Notes under the pieces: generated by a model
What the model saw: the letters and a program-made list of their open reading frames with translations, nothing else
Told to the model about the DNA's origin: nothing
Database searches by the model: none
Origin: an uncultured Gammaproteobacteria bacterium
Lineage (GTDB): Bacteria > Pseudomonadota > Gammaproteobacteria > Steroidobacterales > UBA11654
DNA length: 49,896 nucleotides
NCBI GenBank assembly: GCA_902634075.1
Contig: CACPJA010000007.1
Coordinates: 1 to 49,896, forward strand
Direction of reading: 5' to 3'
Position numbers and translations under genes: made by a program
Part shown: in pieces, positions 26,527 through 34,673 of the stretch
Numbering within the stretch: the stretch's first letter is position 1
Layout of the letters: the number at the start of each line of letters is the position of its first letter

Positions 26527-26810
26527 TCTTTTTTATTGGGATTTTTCGGAAACCATCCCTTTTCAACTCTTTTTTCTTGCTCGATTAACTCTCCGATGCT
26601 CCAGAGTGATGAGAAACCAAAAACGCCAAGAAAAATAGAAAAGAATATTTCTTCTGTAAACAGTGACCAGATAATAAAACCCCAGCCGATAACAAAGAAT
26701 AAGGGCCAGATCTTTTTACCAATATAGTATTCAGCCTTGATAACCATGGGGTGAAAAACACCAATAATAAGAAAGACGATTAATCCCATTGCTAATCCCT
26801 CAAAGTGCAT
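26523..26810 (-). CDS. DUF4491 small membrane protein
   Basis: A 95-residue protein with three hydrophobic helices. FLIIGVFHPMVIKAEYYIGKK at the end of helix one, and FLGVFGFSSLWSIGELIEQ followed by EKRVEKGWFPKNP at the C-terminus, are the recognisable DUF4491 pattern. No function is established for the family. The gene is single, convergent with fbiC (four-base overlap), and reads away from the Fur-controlled promoter. A TTCTCC-complement ribosome-binding site (GGAGAA) lies just upstream of the ATG at 26810. Confidence 0.85.
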   Translation of the reverse strand: MHFEGLAMGLIVFLIIGVFHPMVIKAEYYIGKKIWPLFFVIGWGFIIWSLFTEEIFFSIFLGVFGFSSLWSIGELIEQEKRVEKGWFPKNPNKKD

Positions 26811-26934
26811 CTTTTCTCCTTTTATTAACCGTTTCCTAAACCTATATTTCGTATCTTACTTGAAAGCAGATTTATTGAAATAACAATCAAATAAAAAGAT
26901 TAAAAATATATGTTTTTTTTGTTGATTTTATAAT

Positions 26935-26953
26935 GATAATGATTATCATTATC
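26935..26953. promoter_or_regulatory. Fur box 1 upstream of the TonB receptor
   Basis: This 19-base palindrome differs from the classical Fur consensus (GATAATGATAATCATTATC) at only the central base. A TATAAT hexamer at 26929-26934 abuts it. Fe-Fur bound here would block transcription of the receptor gene starting at 27016. Confidence 0.9.
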
Positions 26954-26957
26954 AAAG

Positions 26958-26976
26958 TTTAATGATAATCATTATC
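26958..26976. promoter_or_regulatory. Fur box 2 upstream of the TonB receptor
   Basis: A second Fur site, matching the 19-base consensus at 17 positions (only the first two bases differ). The two boxes are 23 bases apart, about two helical turns, which would allow Fur dimers to bind on the same face. This predicts tight iron repression of the downstream receptor. Confidence 0.88.
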
Positions 26977-27015
26977 ATTAATTACTAATTTAATTAATAA
27001 AAAGGTATTTAAAAA

Positions 27016-29217
27016 ATGAGTAATAAAAAGCATTTAACTTTACTTGCTATTATCACTTTAAGCATGAATCTAACTAATGTTTATGCAGACGGTCATGAGA
27101 GTGATGAAAATAAAGTTATTGATAATATAACTATTATTGGTGATAAAAATGTACCCGGTTCAGCAACTGTAGTTTCTGCTGAAGAGTTAGAAAATTTTGA
27201 AACATTAGATGTTCATAAAGCTCTAGCTACTGTCCCGGGTATTAATGTTAGGCCAGAAGAAGGTTATGGCTTAAGACCAAATATAAGTATTAGAGGAACC
27301 TACCCAGATCGTTCTGGAAAAGTTACGCTAATGGAAGATGGTGTATTGATAGCCCCTGCTCCATACGCTTCATCATCCGCTTATTATTTCCCTACATTTT
27401 CAAGAATTAATTCTGTTGAAGTAGTAAAAGGAGCATCAGCAATTGAAACTGGTCCCTATACTATCGGTGGAGCAATCAATATGATCAGCACGCCTATCCC
27501 TAATGGAACGTCAGGGATGGTCAACCTTGAAACAGGATCTGATGGGAATATGAAAGCACACTTTCACTATGGTAGTTCATCAGAGAACTTTGGATGGATG
27601 ATTGAAGGTCTTGAACATAGTACAGATGGCTTTGATGATATAGAACACATTGGAGGTGATTCTGGTTTTGATAAAGGCGATCTATTACTGAAGATGAGAT
27701 ACAACAGCGATACTGATGCCGATGTCTATCATCAGTTTGATTTTAAATATCAAGACTCAGATGAAGAATCAGACCAAACTTATGTGGGTCTAGCAGAAGC
27801 TGATTATCGATCAAATCCAAGATTACGTTATGGTTTTACAGATTATGACCAAATGAATAATGAGCATGATCAGATTGTACTTAGCTACAATGTTAGAACA
27901 GGGAATTCAGAGTTTGAAGCAACCTACTATCAAAATGATTTTGCAAGAGATTGGTTTAAAACCGATAAGGTTTACTATGGAGGTGCTTCAAAAGGCATCA
28001 ATAATGTTATTGATTATGCTAATGCTGGAGACGCTTTAGCAATATCAATTCTTAGAGGAACCAATACCGTTGCTGAAAAAATTAAGCTAAAGCACAACAA
28101 CAGAGTATATACCTCTGAAGGTCTTGTGCTCAAAGGAAGCTTTGATCTAGGTAATCATAAGGTAACTGTTGGCTATCGAGATACTGAAGATGATGAAGAT
28201 AGATTTCAATGGTACGAATTTACCAACTGGCAATCTGGCACTCTTAGTGCACTTGTAAGCGACGCTATGGATCCTGGGTATGGAAGCAATAATAGAGTTA
28301 CAACTGCAGAGGCTAGTGCATTCTTTATTAGTGATGAAATAGACATGGGTGACTTAGTGTTAACTCTTGGAATCCGTAATGAAGATTGGAAAATAGTTGA
28401 AGAAAGATTTGTAGATAGTGCTAGAACAGCAGTTAAAACTGATAGTGGCTACCCTAAAACAAAATCTGACGATAGCGAGACTGTTTTCGGTATAGGTTTC
28501 ACCTATGATATGGGTAATGGCTACTCTATGATAGGCGGGTATCATGAAGGATTTACACCAACATCAGGAGGAGCTGACCCTGAATCTGCTGATAACCTAG
28601 AAATAGGTGCTCGTTATGCAGATGAGAATACATCTTTTGAAGTTATATACTTCAACACAGACTATGCAAATATGTTTGGTGAATGTAGAGCTTCATCTTC
28701 TGGTGTAATAGAAGGCTGTGAGATTGGAGACACCTTTAATGCTGGAGAATCAACTATATCTGGATTAGAGGCCTCATATGCTACGGGCTGGAAATCAGCT
28801 GCAGGAAGTCTGATGACTGCCAAATTGGTTTACACACATACTGATGCAGAATTTGATTCTACCTTTGATAGTAGTTTCTGGGGTGCTGTTGATAGGGGTA
28901 TGAATATACCTAATGTACCTGAAACACAGATTGCAGTTGTGCTTGGAGCCGACTTTCAAAATGGTTGGGAAGCAGATCTAAGGGGGCTTTATTATGGCTC
29001 AACATGTTCTGTCGCAGCTTGCTCTGCAAATACGAACATTGATTCAAACAGTATGTTGGATCTATCTGTGAAAAGAGAAATTAATGAAAAAACAGATCTT
29101 TACTTTATGGTTGTTAACCTCTTTGACTCTGAAGACATCGTTGCCAGAGCACCGAAAAATGGGATAAGAACACAAAGACCAAGATCATACAGTCTAGGAG
29201 TAAGATATAGATTTTAA
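27016..29217 (+). CDS. TonB-dependent outer-membrane receptor, FecA-like (iron)
   Basis: A 733-residue outer-membrane transporter for a ferric chelate. A signal peptide ends near ADG (residue 25). The plug domain has GSATVVSAEELENFE, VHKALATVPGINVRPEEG, GLRPNISIRGTYPDRS and VEVVKGASAIETGPYTIGGAINM. The beta barrel runs to a C-terminal YRF, the BAM signal. The GLRPNIxIRG and LMEDG segments are typical of the FecA/ferric-citrate-like branch, but the ligand is not certain. The N-terminus lacks the extended FecA signalling domain, so it probably does not control a sigma factor. Two Fur boxes precede it and an FTR1 permease gene follows, supporting iron uptake. Confidence 0.93.
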   Translation: MSNKKHLTLLAIITLSMNLTNVYADGHESDENKVIDNITIIGDKNVPGSATVVSAEELENFETLDVHKALATVPGINVRPEEGYGLRPNISIRGTYPDRSGKVTLMEDGVLIAPAPYASSSAYYFPTFSRINSVEVVKGASAIETGPYTIGGAINMISTPIPNGTSGMVNLETGSDGNMKAHFHYGSSSENFGWMIEGLEHSTDGFDDIEHIGGDSGFDKGDLLLKMRYNSDTDADVYHQFDFKYQDSDEESDQTYVGLAEADYRSNPRLRYGFTDYDQMNNEHDQIVLSYNVRTGNSEFEATYYQNDFARDWFKTDKVYYGGASKGINNVIDYANAGDALAISILRGTNTVAEKIKLKHNNRVYTSEGLVLKGSFDLGNHKVTVGYRDTEDDEDRFQWYEFTNWQSGTLSALVSDAMDPGYGSNNRVTTAEASAFFISDEIDMGDLVLTLGIRNEDWKIVEERFVDSARTAVKTDSGYPKTKSDDSETVFGIGFTYDMGNGYSMIGGYHEGFTPTSGGADPESADNLEIGARYADENTSFEVIYFNTDYANMFGECRASSSGVIEGCEIGDTFNAGESTISGLEASYATGWKSAAGSLMTAKLVYTHTDAEFDSTFDSSFWGAVDRGMNIPNVPETQIAVVLGADFQNGWEADLRGLYYGSTCSVAACSANTNIDSNSMLDLSVKREINEKTDLYFMVVNLFDSEDIVARAPKNGIRTQRPRSYSLGVRYRF

Positions 29218-29227
29218 CCCCCTAGCG

Positions 29228-29286
29228 GTAGCAGGATATTGAGCACTAACCCTCAAAAAGACTCTCACAACAAAATATCCTGCTAC
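29228..29286. repeat. 13-bp perfect inverted repeat with 33-base spacer
   Basis: GTAGCAGGATATT at 29228-29240 is perfectly complementary to 29274-29286. Inside the spacer, TTGAG (29239-29243) and CTCAA (29252-29256) offer a second, competing pairing. It lies 11 bases after the TonB receptor stop. A short TTTT follows at 29291-29294, so it may end or stabilise the receptor mRNA; the long loop makes a simple terminator less likely. Confidence 0.6.
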
Positions 29287-29326
29287 TCACTTTTGATTTA
29301 TATCAAAAGAAAGGTATTATTTTTTA

Positions 29327-29355
29327 TTGGGAATGATTATCATTACCAATAAGAT
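29327..29355 (+). promoter_or_regulatory. Fur-regulated promoter of the FTR1 permease gene
   Basis: A -35-like TTGGGA (29327-29332) and a -10-like TAAGAT (29350-29355) are 17 bases apart. The Fur-like palindrome at 29329-29347 (15 of 19 consensus positions) overlaps the -35 element and the spacer, the classical arrangement for iron repression. The permease gene starts at 29436. Confidence 0.72.
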
Positions 29356-29435
29356 AAGGAAAGCAAGATTAACATCCTTAACCCTCAACCCACTGTTTTT
29401 CTTGCCTTCCTTTTTATCAAATAGGAATAAAAAAT

Positions 29436-30344
29436 ATGAATGAATTCATTATAGTCTTCCGAGAAAGTCTTGAGGCTTGTTTGATAGTTGGCATAATTTT
29501 TACGCTTCTGGAAAAAAACAACCTTAAGAATGAAATAAAACAATTGTGGCTTGGTGTAGCTGCCGCCTTAATTGCTAGCATCATCGTTGCAATAGCTCTA
29601 AATAATATCAAACAATCAATAGGCAATGCTTCGTATACTGCTCTTTTCGAAGGAATCTTTATGTTCATAACTGCAGGATTGCTTTGGTATGTAATCTTTT
29701 GGTTATCAAAACATGTCAGTGATAAAAGTGAATTAGAAAGTGAAACTAGACAAGCAATGACAGCTTCGGGTTGGGGAGTTTTTCTGGTGGTATTCTTTGC
29801 CATTCTTAGAGAGGGCTTTGAAACCGTTATATTCTTAATGGGTAGCTTCTCAATTCTAGGATCTTTCTCATATCTAGGCTTCATTTCTGGAATGGTTATC
29901 GCAATCTTAATCGGCTATTTAATTGTTATTCAAGGCAGAAGAATTAATCTTAAAAAATTTTTCCAAGCAACTACCCTTTTACTAGCAATATTCGCCTCTG
30001 GAATGGTTGCTTATGGGACACACGAGATTGAAGAATTTTTAGTTAAAGGTAATCACTTAAATTGGGTTGGCCTAGAAGAAAAAAGCGAAATCAAAAGGGT
30101 TTGGGATATTTTAGAACCTAAATCAGAATTAAGCTCTTCGGATAATGCTTCTATGTATTCATACAATCTAAACGGGAAAGGAAAGTACACTCATCTCTTT
30201 CACGATAAAGGTAATATTGGTGTTTTCCTTAAAGGGTTCTTTGGATACAACAGCAATCCGAATTATGTTGAATTTGTCTTCTGGTTGTTATCTCTTATCT
30301 TTGGGCTAAAGCTTTGGAGAAAATTTTATTTTCAGCCTGCCTAA
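29436..30344 (+). CDS. FTR1-family iron permease
   Basis: A 302-residue inner-membrane permease with about seven helices that imports iron. Both iron-binding RExxE motifs are present: RESLE (residues 9-13) and REGFE (125-129). The first helix opens directly at the N-terminus, as in EfeU. No efeO or efeB genes and no ferroxidase follow, so it is a stand-alone permease, perhaps working with the TonB receptor just upstream. A periplasmic loop near 195-255 separates the last helices. The start at 29436 follows an AGGAA ribosome-binding site. A Fur box lies 89 bases upstream. Confidence 0.9.
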   Translation: MNEFIIVFRESLEACLIVGIIFTLLEKNNLKNEIKQLWLGVAAALIASIIVAIALNNIKQSIGNASYTALFEGIFMFITAGLLWYVIFWLSKHVSDKSELESETRQAMTASGWGVFLVVFFAILREGFETVIFLMGSFSILGSFSYLGFISGMVIAILIGYLIVIQGRRINLKKFFQATTLLLAIFASGMVAYGTHEIEEFLVKGNHLNWVGLEEKSEIKRVWDILEPKSELSSSDNASMYSYNLNGKGKYTHLFHDKGNIGVFLKGFFGYNSNPNYVEFVFWLLSLIFGLKLWRKFYFQPA

Positions 30345-30347
30345 TCT

Positions 30348-30373
30348 CTTGAAAATTTAAATTCCGATCATAT
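30348..30373 (+). promoter_or_regulatory. Putative heat-shock (sigma-32-type) promoter
   Basis: CTTGAAA at 30348-30354 is a perfect sigma-32 -35 element. About 11 bases later GATCATAT (30366-30373) matches the second half of the CCCCATAT -10 consensus only. It sits between the FTR1 stop and the ROSE-like leader of the small heat-shock gene, the expected place. The weak -10 keeps confidence moderate. Confidence 0.55.
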
Positions 30374-30381
30374 ATCTAGGT

Positions 30382-30433
30382 TGTAGATGCCAATGATGGG
30401 TCTACATTTAATTAACTTGCTTAATAAAGGAGT
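30382..30433 (+). ncRNA. ROSE-type RNA thermometer in the leader of ibpA
   Basis: Two hairpins are visible. The 5' hairpin pairs TGTAGA (30382-30387) with TCTACA (30401-30406) and extends inward with C-G pairs. The 3' hairpin pairs ACTT-CTT (30415-30418, 30420-30422) with AAGGAGT (30427-30433), closing on an AATA loop with G30419 bulged. This gives the ROSE signature: a TTGCT anti-Shine-Dalgarno, one bulged G and an occluded AGGA, seven bases before the ATG at 30440. In characterised ROSE elements heating opens this stem and frees the ribosome-binding site. Confidence 0.82.
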
Positions 30434-30439
30434 AAAATT

Positions 30440-30889
30440 ATGGTTAATACTATATTTGACACAGTATGGAGAGACATCTCTCCTTTCGCGGTTGGTTTTG
30501 ATAGAACCTTTGATGCATTATCAATTATGGCTAATTCAAAATCACAAAGCGTTAACTATCCACCGTATAACATCAGGAAAGTTTCTGATGAAAAATACAC
30601 CATTGAACTAGCTGTTGCTGGATTTGATGAAGAGGATATTGACGTTGAAGTCGAAGGAGAAAGCCTTACGATCTCAGGAAATCGACCTGAAGATGCCTCT
30701 GAAGGTCTGGTCCATCAAGGATTAGCATCTAGAAGCTTTATAAGGAAATTTGTCTTATCCGACGACATGGAAATCAAAGGCGCTGCTTTGTCGAATGGGA
30801 TGCTCTATATCGGAATGGAGCGATTTATCCCAGAACATCGCAGACCTAAAAAGATATCTCTAACTTCAAAAAAGAAGCTATTGGGATAA
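30440..30889 (+). CDS. ibpA: Small heat-shock protein, IbpA type
   Basis: A 149-residue Hsp20 chaperone that holds unfolding proteins on aggregates. The alpha-crystallin domain spans about 37-130: PPYNIRKVSDEKYTIELAVAG, FDEEDIDVEVEGESLTISG, HQGLASRSFIRKFVLSDDM and a tail with GMLYIGMERFIPE. The N-terminus FDTVWRDISPFAVGFDRTFD is close to IbpA/IbpB. It has no paralogue in the window. Control appears double: a sigma-32-like promoter upstream and a ROSE-type thermometer masking the ribosome-binding site. A strong terminator follows seven bases after the stop. Confidence 0.94.
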   Translation: MVNTIFDTVWRDISPFAVGFDRTFDALSIMANSKSQSVNYPPYNIRKVSDEKYTIELAVAGFDEEDIDVEVEGESLTISGNRPEDASEGLVHQGLASRSFIRKFVLSDDMEIKGAALSNGMLYIGMERFIPEHRRPKKISLTSKKKLLG

Positions 30890-30895
30890 AAAATG

Positions 30896-30920
30896 GAAAG
30901 GGGGCATAAAGCCCCCTTTC
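30896..30920. terminator. Bidirectional intrinsic terminator
   Basis: A perfect 10-bp stem (30896-30905 with 30911-30920, core GGGGGC/GCCCCC) closes on a five-base loop. On the plus strand a short T run follows. On the minus strand a run of six T follows (the A run at 30888-30893). It serves the convergent ibpA and the 30931-31323 gene. Confidence 0.88.
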
Positions 30921-30930
30921 TTAAATAATT

Positions 30931-31323
30931 CTAGAATAAGTCTCTGATGGGTGGCGAGAGATAAGCCAAAGAAATTTTTAGGCCAGCCATCAAAGATGCC
31001 ACTTGGACCATGACAATTGATAAGGGTGACATAATTGTCAGCTCTGGCATTAATGAGGCAAGAATATAAAAAAGAGTGATCAGAAGTATCCAAATCTCCC
31101 TTGAATGCCTCACAAAGAAAAACATCATAAAATCGGCACTAAAGGCTAACACAGCAATAAGAAGCTGAGCATTATACAATCCGCTAAATCCATCGACAGC
31201 TAACTGGCCATAATATCCATTCACAGACTCAGGAAATGGATATGCAAAATCAAGTATAACGGCCACTATCACCATAAGAATAGGAGCTACGATTAAAAAT
31301 CTAAAATAACTTATATAGTTCAT
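30931..31323 (-). CDS. Four-helix membrane protein of unknown function
   Basis: A 130-residue protein with four predicted membrane helices: residues about 7-25, 52-70, 76-93 and 98-120. A periplasmic loop with YPFPESVNGYYGQ separates the first two. I do not recognise the family and see no catalytic motif. It begins 10 bases after the luciferase-like oxidoreductase gene on the same strand, so the two probably share a transcript; this does not define a role. It ends at the bidirectional terminator shared with ibpA. Confidence 0.72.
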   Translation of the reverse strand: MNYISYFRFLIVAPILMVIVAVILDFAYPFPESVNGYYGQLAVDGFSGLYNAQLLIAVLAFSADFMMFFFVRHSREIWILLITLFYILASLMPELTIMSPLSIVMVQVASLMAGLKISLAYLSPPIRDLF

Positions 31324-31333
31324 CTATCCTTTA

Positions 31334-32371
31334 CTATAAAACTTCATTTGCTATTACTTCTATGGACTTCGCATTAACATTACCTAAAACCAAGGTGCCA
31401 ATTCTTCCAGTTTTGTCTAATTCTTTCCAGGACTGAAGTCTTTCCTTGATTCTTTCAGGAGGTCCTATCAAAGCACACTCGTCAACTAATTGATCTGGAA
31501 CCGCCAAAGCTGCTTCTTCTTTCTTTCCGTCCAAGTATAAATCTTGTATTGTCTCAGCTGCCTCTTCGTAGCCGAGACGTTTGGCGTAATCATTGTAAAA
31601 GTTTTTCGATTTTGCTCCCATTCCACCAATGTAGAGAGCAAACATTGGTTTCATTGCCATGGTACAGAAATCGGTGTCTCCCATAGCCACGGGAACAAAA
31701 GGAGCCACATCAAAATTATCATAACTTTTTTCGCCATCTGCCTTTGCAAAACCTTCTTCAACATGCTGACCAATAATTTCAAATTTATCTGGATTCATCC
31801 ATATTGGGAAAACTCCATCTGACACTTCACCCGCACACCTTAAACCAGCTGGGGTAATTGATGCGGTATAAATTTTAACCTCACTAGTGCTGTGTAAAAT
31901 ACTTTTAAGAGGCTTGCCTAGACCTGATGAACCCTCCCCTTTATAAGGGAATTGATAGAGTTCTCCATCATGCTCTAGAGGTCCTTCTCTAGCGATAACT
32001 TGTTTAATAACTGAAATATATTCCTTTGTTCTAGTCAAAGGCTTTCCATAAGCTTGGCCGTACCAACCTTCAACTACTTGAGGCCCAGAAGGCCCAATAC
32101 CTAAGAGGAACCTATTGCCTGATAAGGCATTCAAAGACATAGCTGTCATAGCAACCATGGTGGGTGTTCTTGCTTGCATTTGCATAATAGCAGTACCTGC
32201 TTTTATTTTAGACGTTGAAGCCAAAACATAAGCGGCAACTGAAACCGCATCCGACCCGTAGGATTCAGCAGCCCATACTGAGTCAAAACCAGCCTTCTCT
32301 GCGGCTAAAATATCGTCCATTGGTATTGTTAACTTTGCTGGAGAATAACCTAATCCCATTCCTAGTTTCAT
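31334..32371 (-). CDS. LLM-class (luciferase-like) oxidoreductase, probably F420-dependent
   Basis: A 345-residue TIM-barrel oxidoreductase of the bacterial luciferase superfamily. MKLGMGLGYSP at the start, AEKAGFDSVWAAESYGSDA, IKAGTAIMQMQARTPTMVAMTAMSLNALSGNRFLLGIG and PPERIKERLQSW near the end are typical of the F420-using branch (methylene-H4MPT-reductase-like) as opposed to FMN-dependent monooxygenases. The F420 cluster 5 kb away makes the cofactor choice more likely; it remains an inference. Substrate unknown, though relatives act on alcohols, sugars phosphates or in catabolism. It is first in a two-gene minus-strand unit with a membrane protein. Confidence 0.86.
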   Translation of the reverse strand: MKLGMGLGYSPAKLTIPMDDILAAEKAGFDSVWAAESYGSDAVSVAAYVLASTSKIKAGTAIMQMQARTPTMVAMTAMSLNALSGNRFLLGIGPSGPQVVEGWYGQAYGKPLTRTKEYISVIKQVIAREGPLEHDGELYQFPYKGEGSSGLGKPLKSILHSTSEVKIYTASITPAGLRCAGEVSDGVFPIWMNPDKFEIIGQHVEEGFAKADGEKSYDNFDVAPFVPVAMGDTDFCTMAMKPMFALYIGGMGAKSKNFYNDYAKRLGYEEAAETIQDLYLDGKKEEAALAVPDQLVDECALIGPPERIKERLQSWKELDKTGRIGTLVLGNVNAKSIEVIANEVL

Positions 32372-32548
32372 GATGCATCGATGCCTTAAATTGATTAATA
32401 AACCATTATAAGATGAAGTATTTTTATTTCAAAATAAGAACTTAATTAAATAAATATTAAATTATTTCTTTTCTTTTCTATGATTGGTAAATCCACAGCT
32501 ATACAATAGAAGACTTAAGTTCAAAAGCGAGTATCAATAAGCGTTGAG

Positions 32549-34669
32549 ATGAGCAAAGTAGACAAAAAATGGCGAAAGAAAGCAGAAGAAGAGTTAAGAG
32601 GTGAGAGCATTGATTCTCTTAACTGGGATACCCTTGAAGGCATCCAAGTTAAGCCTTTATATACATCACAAGATCTTCTTGAGCTAGAACACCTTGATAA
32701 TTTACCTGGATTCTTACCGTTTCTCAGAGGTCCAAAGGCCACCATGTATTCCAAAAGACCTTGGACGATTAGACAATATTCAGGTTTCTCGACAGCCGAA
32801 GAATCAAACAAATTCTACCGAGATAACTTAGCCGCAGGACAGACTGGGTTATCTGTGGCTTTTGATTTAGCAACTCACAGGGGTTACGACTCCGATCACC
32901 CAAGAGTTCCTGGTGATGTGGGAAAAGCCGGGGTTGCTATTGATAGCATTGAAGACATGAAGATCTTATTTGATCAAATCCCTTTGGATCAAATGTCGGT
33001 TTCAATGACAATGAACGGTGCTGTTATACCAATAATGGCTATGTTTATCGTTGCTGCAGAAGAGCAAGGAGTGGATAAAAATGATTTAAAAGGAACTCTC
33101 CAAAATGACATTTTGAAAGAATTCATGGTCAGAAACACCTACATATACCCTCCAGACCACTCGATGAGGATCGTTGCAGACATCATCGCTTACTGCTCAA
33201 ATCATCTGCCGCAATTCAATTCAGTATCAATCTCTGGGTATCACATGCTTGAAGCTGGAGCAACTTGCACTCAGGAGCTAGCTTATACCATAGCTGACGG
33301 ACTTGAATATGTCAGAGCAGCCAAAAATCAAGGTCTCGATGTAGACTCATTTGCACCTCGATTATCATTTTTCTTTGGTATTGGTATGAATTTTTTCATG
33401 GAAATCGCAAAATTAAGAGCTGCTAGATTCCTGTGGTCTGAATTAATTGAACAAGAATTTAAACCAAAAGACCCAAGATCACAGATGCTTCGGACTCATT
33501 GTCAAACATCGGGCGTAAGCCTAACCAGTCAAGACCCTTACAATAATATCATTAGAACCACTATCGAAGCGATGGCAGCTGTGCTTGGCGGGACCCAATC
33601 TTTACACACAAATTCATTCGATGAAGCCCTAGCCTTACCAACACCTTTCTCTGCTGAAATTGCACGAAGCACTCAATTGGTACTAAGAGAAGAAAGTGGA
33701 TTAACCAAGGTCGTTGACCCATTAGCTGGCTCGTATTATATCGAATCACTCACTGGCTCAATCATCAATGAAGCCAGAAAACTCATTGCAGAAGTTGAAG
33801 AACTAGGGGGGATGACCAAAGCGGTACAAGCTGGTGTTCCAAAACTCAGAATTGAAGAATCAGCTGCTATAAGACAGGCAAGGATTGAGAAAAAAGAGGA
33901 AATTGTTGTTGGTGTGAATGATTACTTTTCATCAAAGGAACAAGATGTCGATATCCGATCAATTGACAACGAGGATGTCAGAAATCAACAAATTACCAAG
34001 CTCGAATCAATAAAGAAATCAAGAGACGAGACCGTTTGTCAAAAAACTCTGGAAAACATTGAATCAGTTGCAAAAAATGGTGGTAATCTTCTTGAAGCAG
34101 CGATAGAAGCAGCCAAAGCCAGAGCCACAGTGGGTGAAATCTCAGAGGCAATGGAGAATGTTTTTGGAAGGCATCAAGCTGTCTCTCAATCGATCAGCGG
34201 TGTGTATCGAAAAGAATACGAAGGTGAAGATGAATTTATGGATGTTGAGAAACAAATAGAGCAGTTTTTAAAAACCAATGGGCGAAGGCCAAGGATTCTT
34301 GTTGCTAAACTCGGGCAAGACGGGCATGACCGGGGAGCAAAAGTTATTGCAACCGCCTTTGCTGATCTGGGTTTCGATGTCGATATTGGACCCTTGTTTC
34401 AAACCCCTGAAGAAGCCGCTAAACAAGCTATAGAAAATGATGTTCATATCCTCGGTGTCTCAACACAAGCAGCCGCACATAAAACCTTGGTGCCAATGCT
34501 TATAGACTCTCTAAAAGAAGAAAATGCTGACAATATCTTGGTCGTTTGTGGAGGTATTATTCCAGACAATGATATACCTGAATTGGAATCTATGGGTGTG
34601 GGTGCTGTTTTTGGCCCAGGTACTAATATCTCAAAAGCAGCTCTAAAGGTTCTAGATCTAATTCAATAA
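32549..34669 (+). CDS. scpA: Methylmalonyl-CoA mutase (single-chain)
   Basis: A 706-residue adenosylcobalamin enzyme that rearranges (R)-methylmalonyl-CoA to succinyl-CoA. The N-terminal substrate barrel has [34 protein letters not shown] and [19 protein letters not shown]. The C-terminal B12 domain has the DxHxxG motif in [23 protein letters not shown] (the lower axial His) and [11 protein letters not shown]. The length fits the homodimeric ScpA/Sbm or catalytic MutB type; no small inactive subunit gene is next to it. It heads the propionate operon and is followed by pccB after four bases, with a 177-base upstream gap that must hold the promoter. Confidence 0.95.
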   Translation: MSKVDKKWRKKAEEELRGESIDSLNWDTLEGIQVKPLYTSQDLLELEHLDNLPGFLPFLRGPKATMYSKRPWTIRQYSGFSTAEESNKFYRDNLAAGQTGLSVAFDLATHRGYDSDHPRVPGDVGKAGVAIDSIEDMKILFDQIPLDQMSVSMTMNGAVIPIMAMFIVAAEEQGVDKNDLKGTLQNDILKEFMVRNTYIYPPDHSMRIVADIIAYCSNHLPQFNSVSISGYHMLEAGATCTQELAYTIADGLEYVRAAKNQGLDVDSFAPRLSFFFGIGMNFFMEIAKLRAARFLWSELIEQEFKPKDPRSQMLRTHCQTSGVSLTSQDPYNNIIRTTIEAMAAVLGGTQSLHTNSFDEALALPTPFSAEIARSTQLVLREESGLTKVVDPLAGSYYIESLTGSIINEARKLIAEVEELGGMTKAVQAGVPKLRIEESAAIRQARIEKKEEIVVGVNDYFSSKEQDVDIRSIDNEDVRNQQITKLESIKKSRDETVCQKTLENIESVAKNGGNLLEAAIEAAKARATVGEISEAMENVFGRHQAVSQSISGVYRKEYEGEDEFMDVEKQIEQFLKTNGRRPRILVAKLGQDGHDRGAKVIATAFADLGFDVDIGPLFQTPEEAAKQAIENDVHILGVSTQAAAHKTLVPMLIDSLKEENADNILVVCGGIIPDNDIPELESMGVGAVFGPGTNISKAALKVLDLIQ

Positions 34670-34673
34670 AGCA

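Noticed and set aside
30387-30611. A 74-codon plus-strand frame overlapping the ibpA leader
   Set aside because: It covers the thermometer hairpins and runs out of frame into ibpA; no ribosome-binding site and no protein-like pattern.
30420-30900. Possible programmed frameshift or second small heat-shock gene in the ibpA region
   Set aside because: The frame at 30440 encodes a full alpha-crystallin domain with no interruption; nothing requires a second product.
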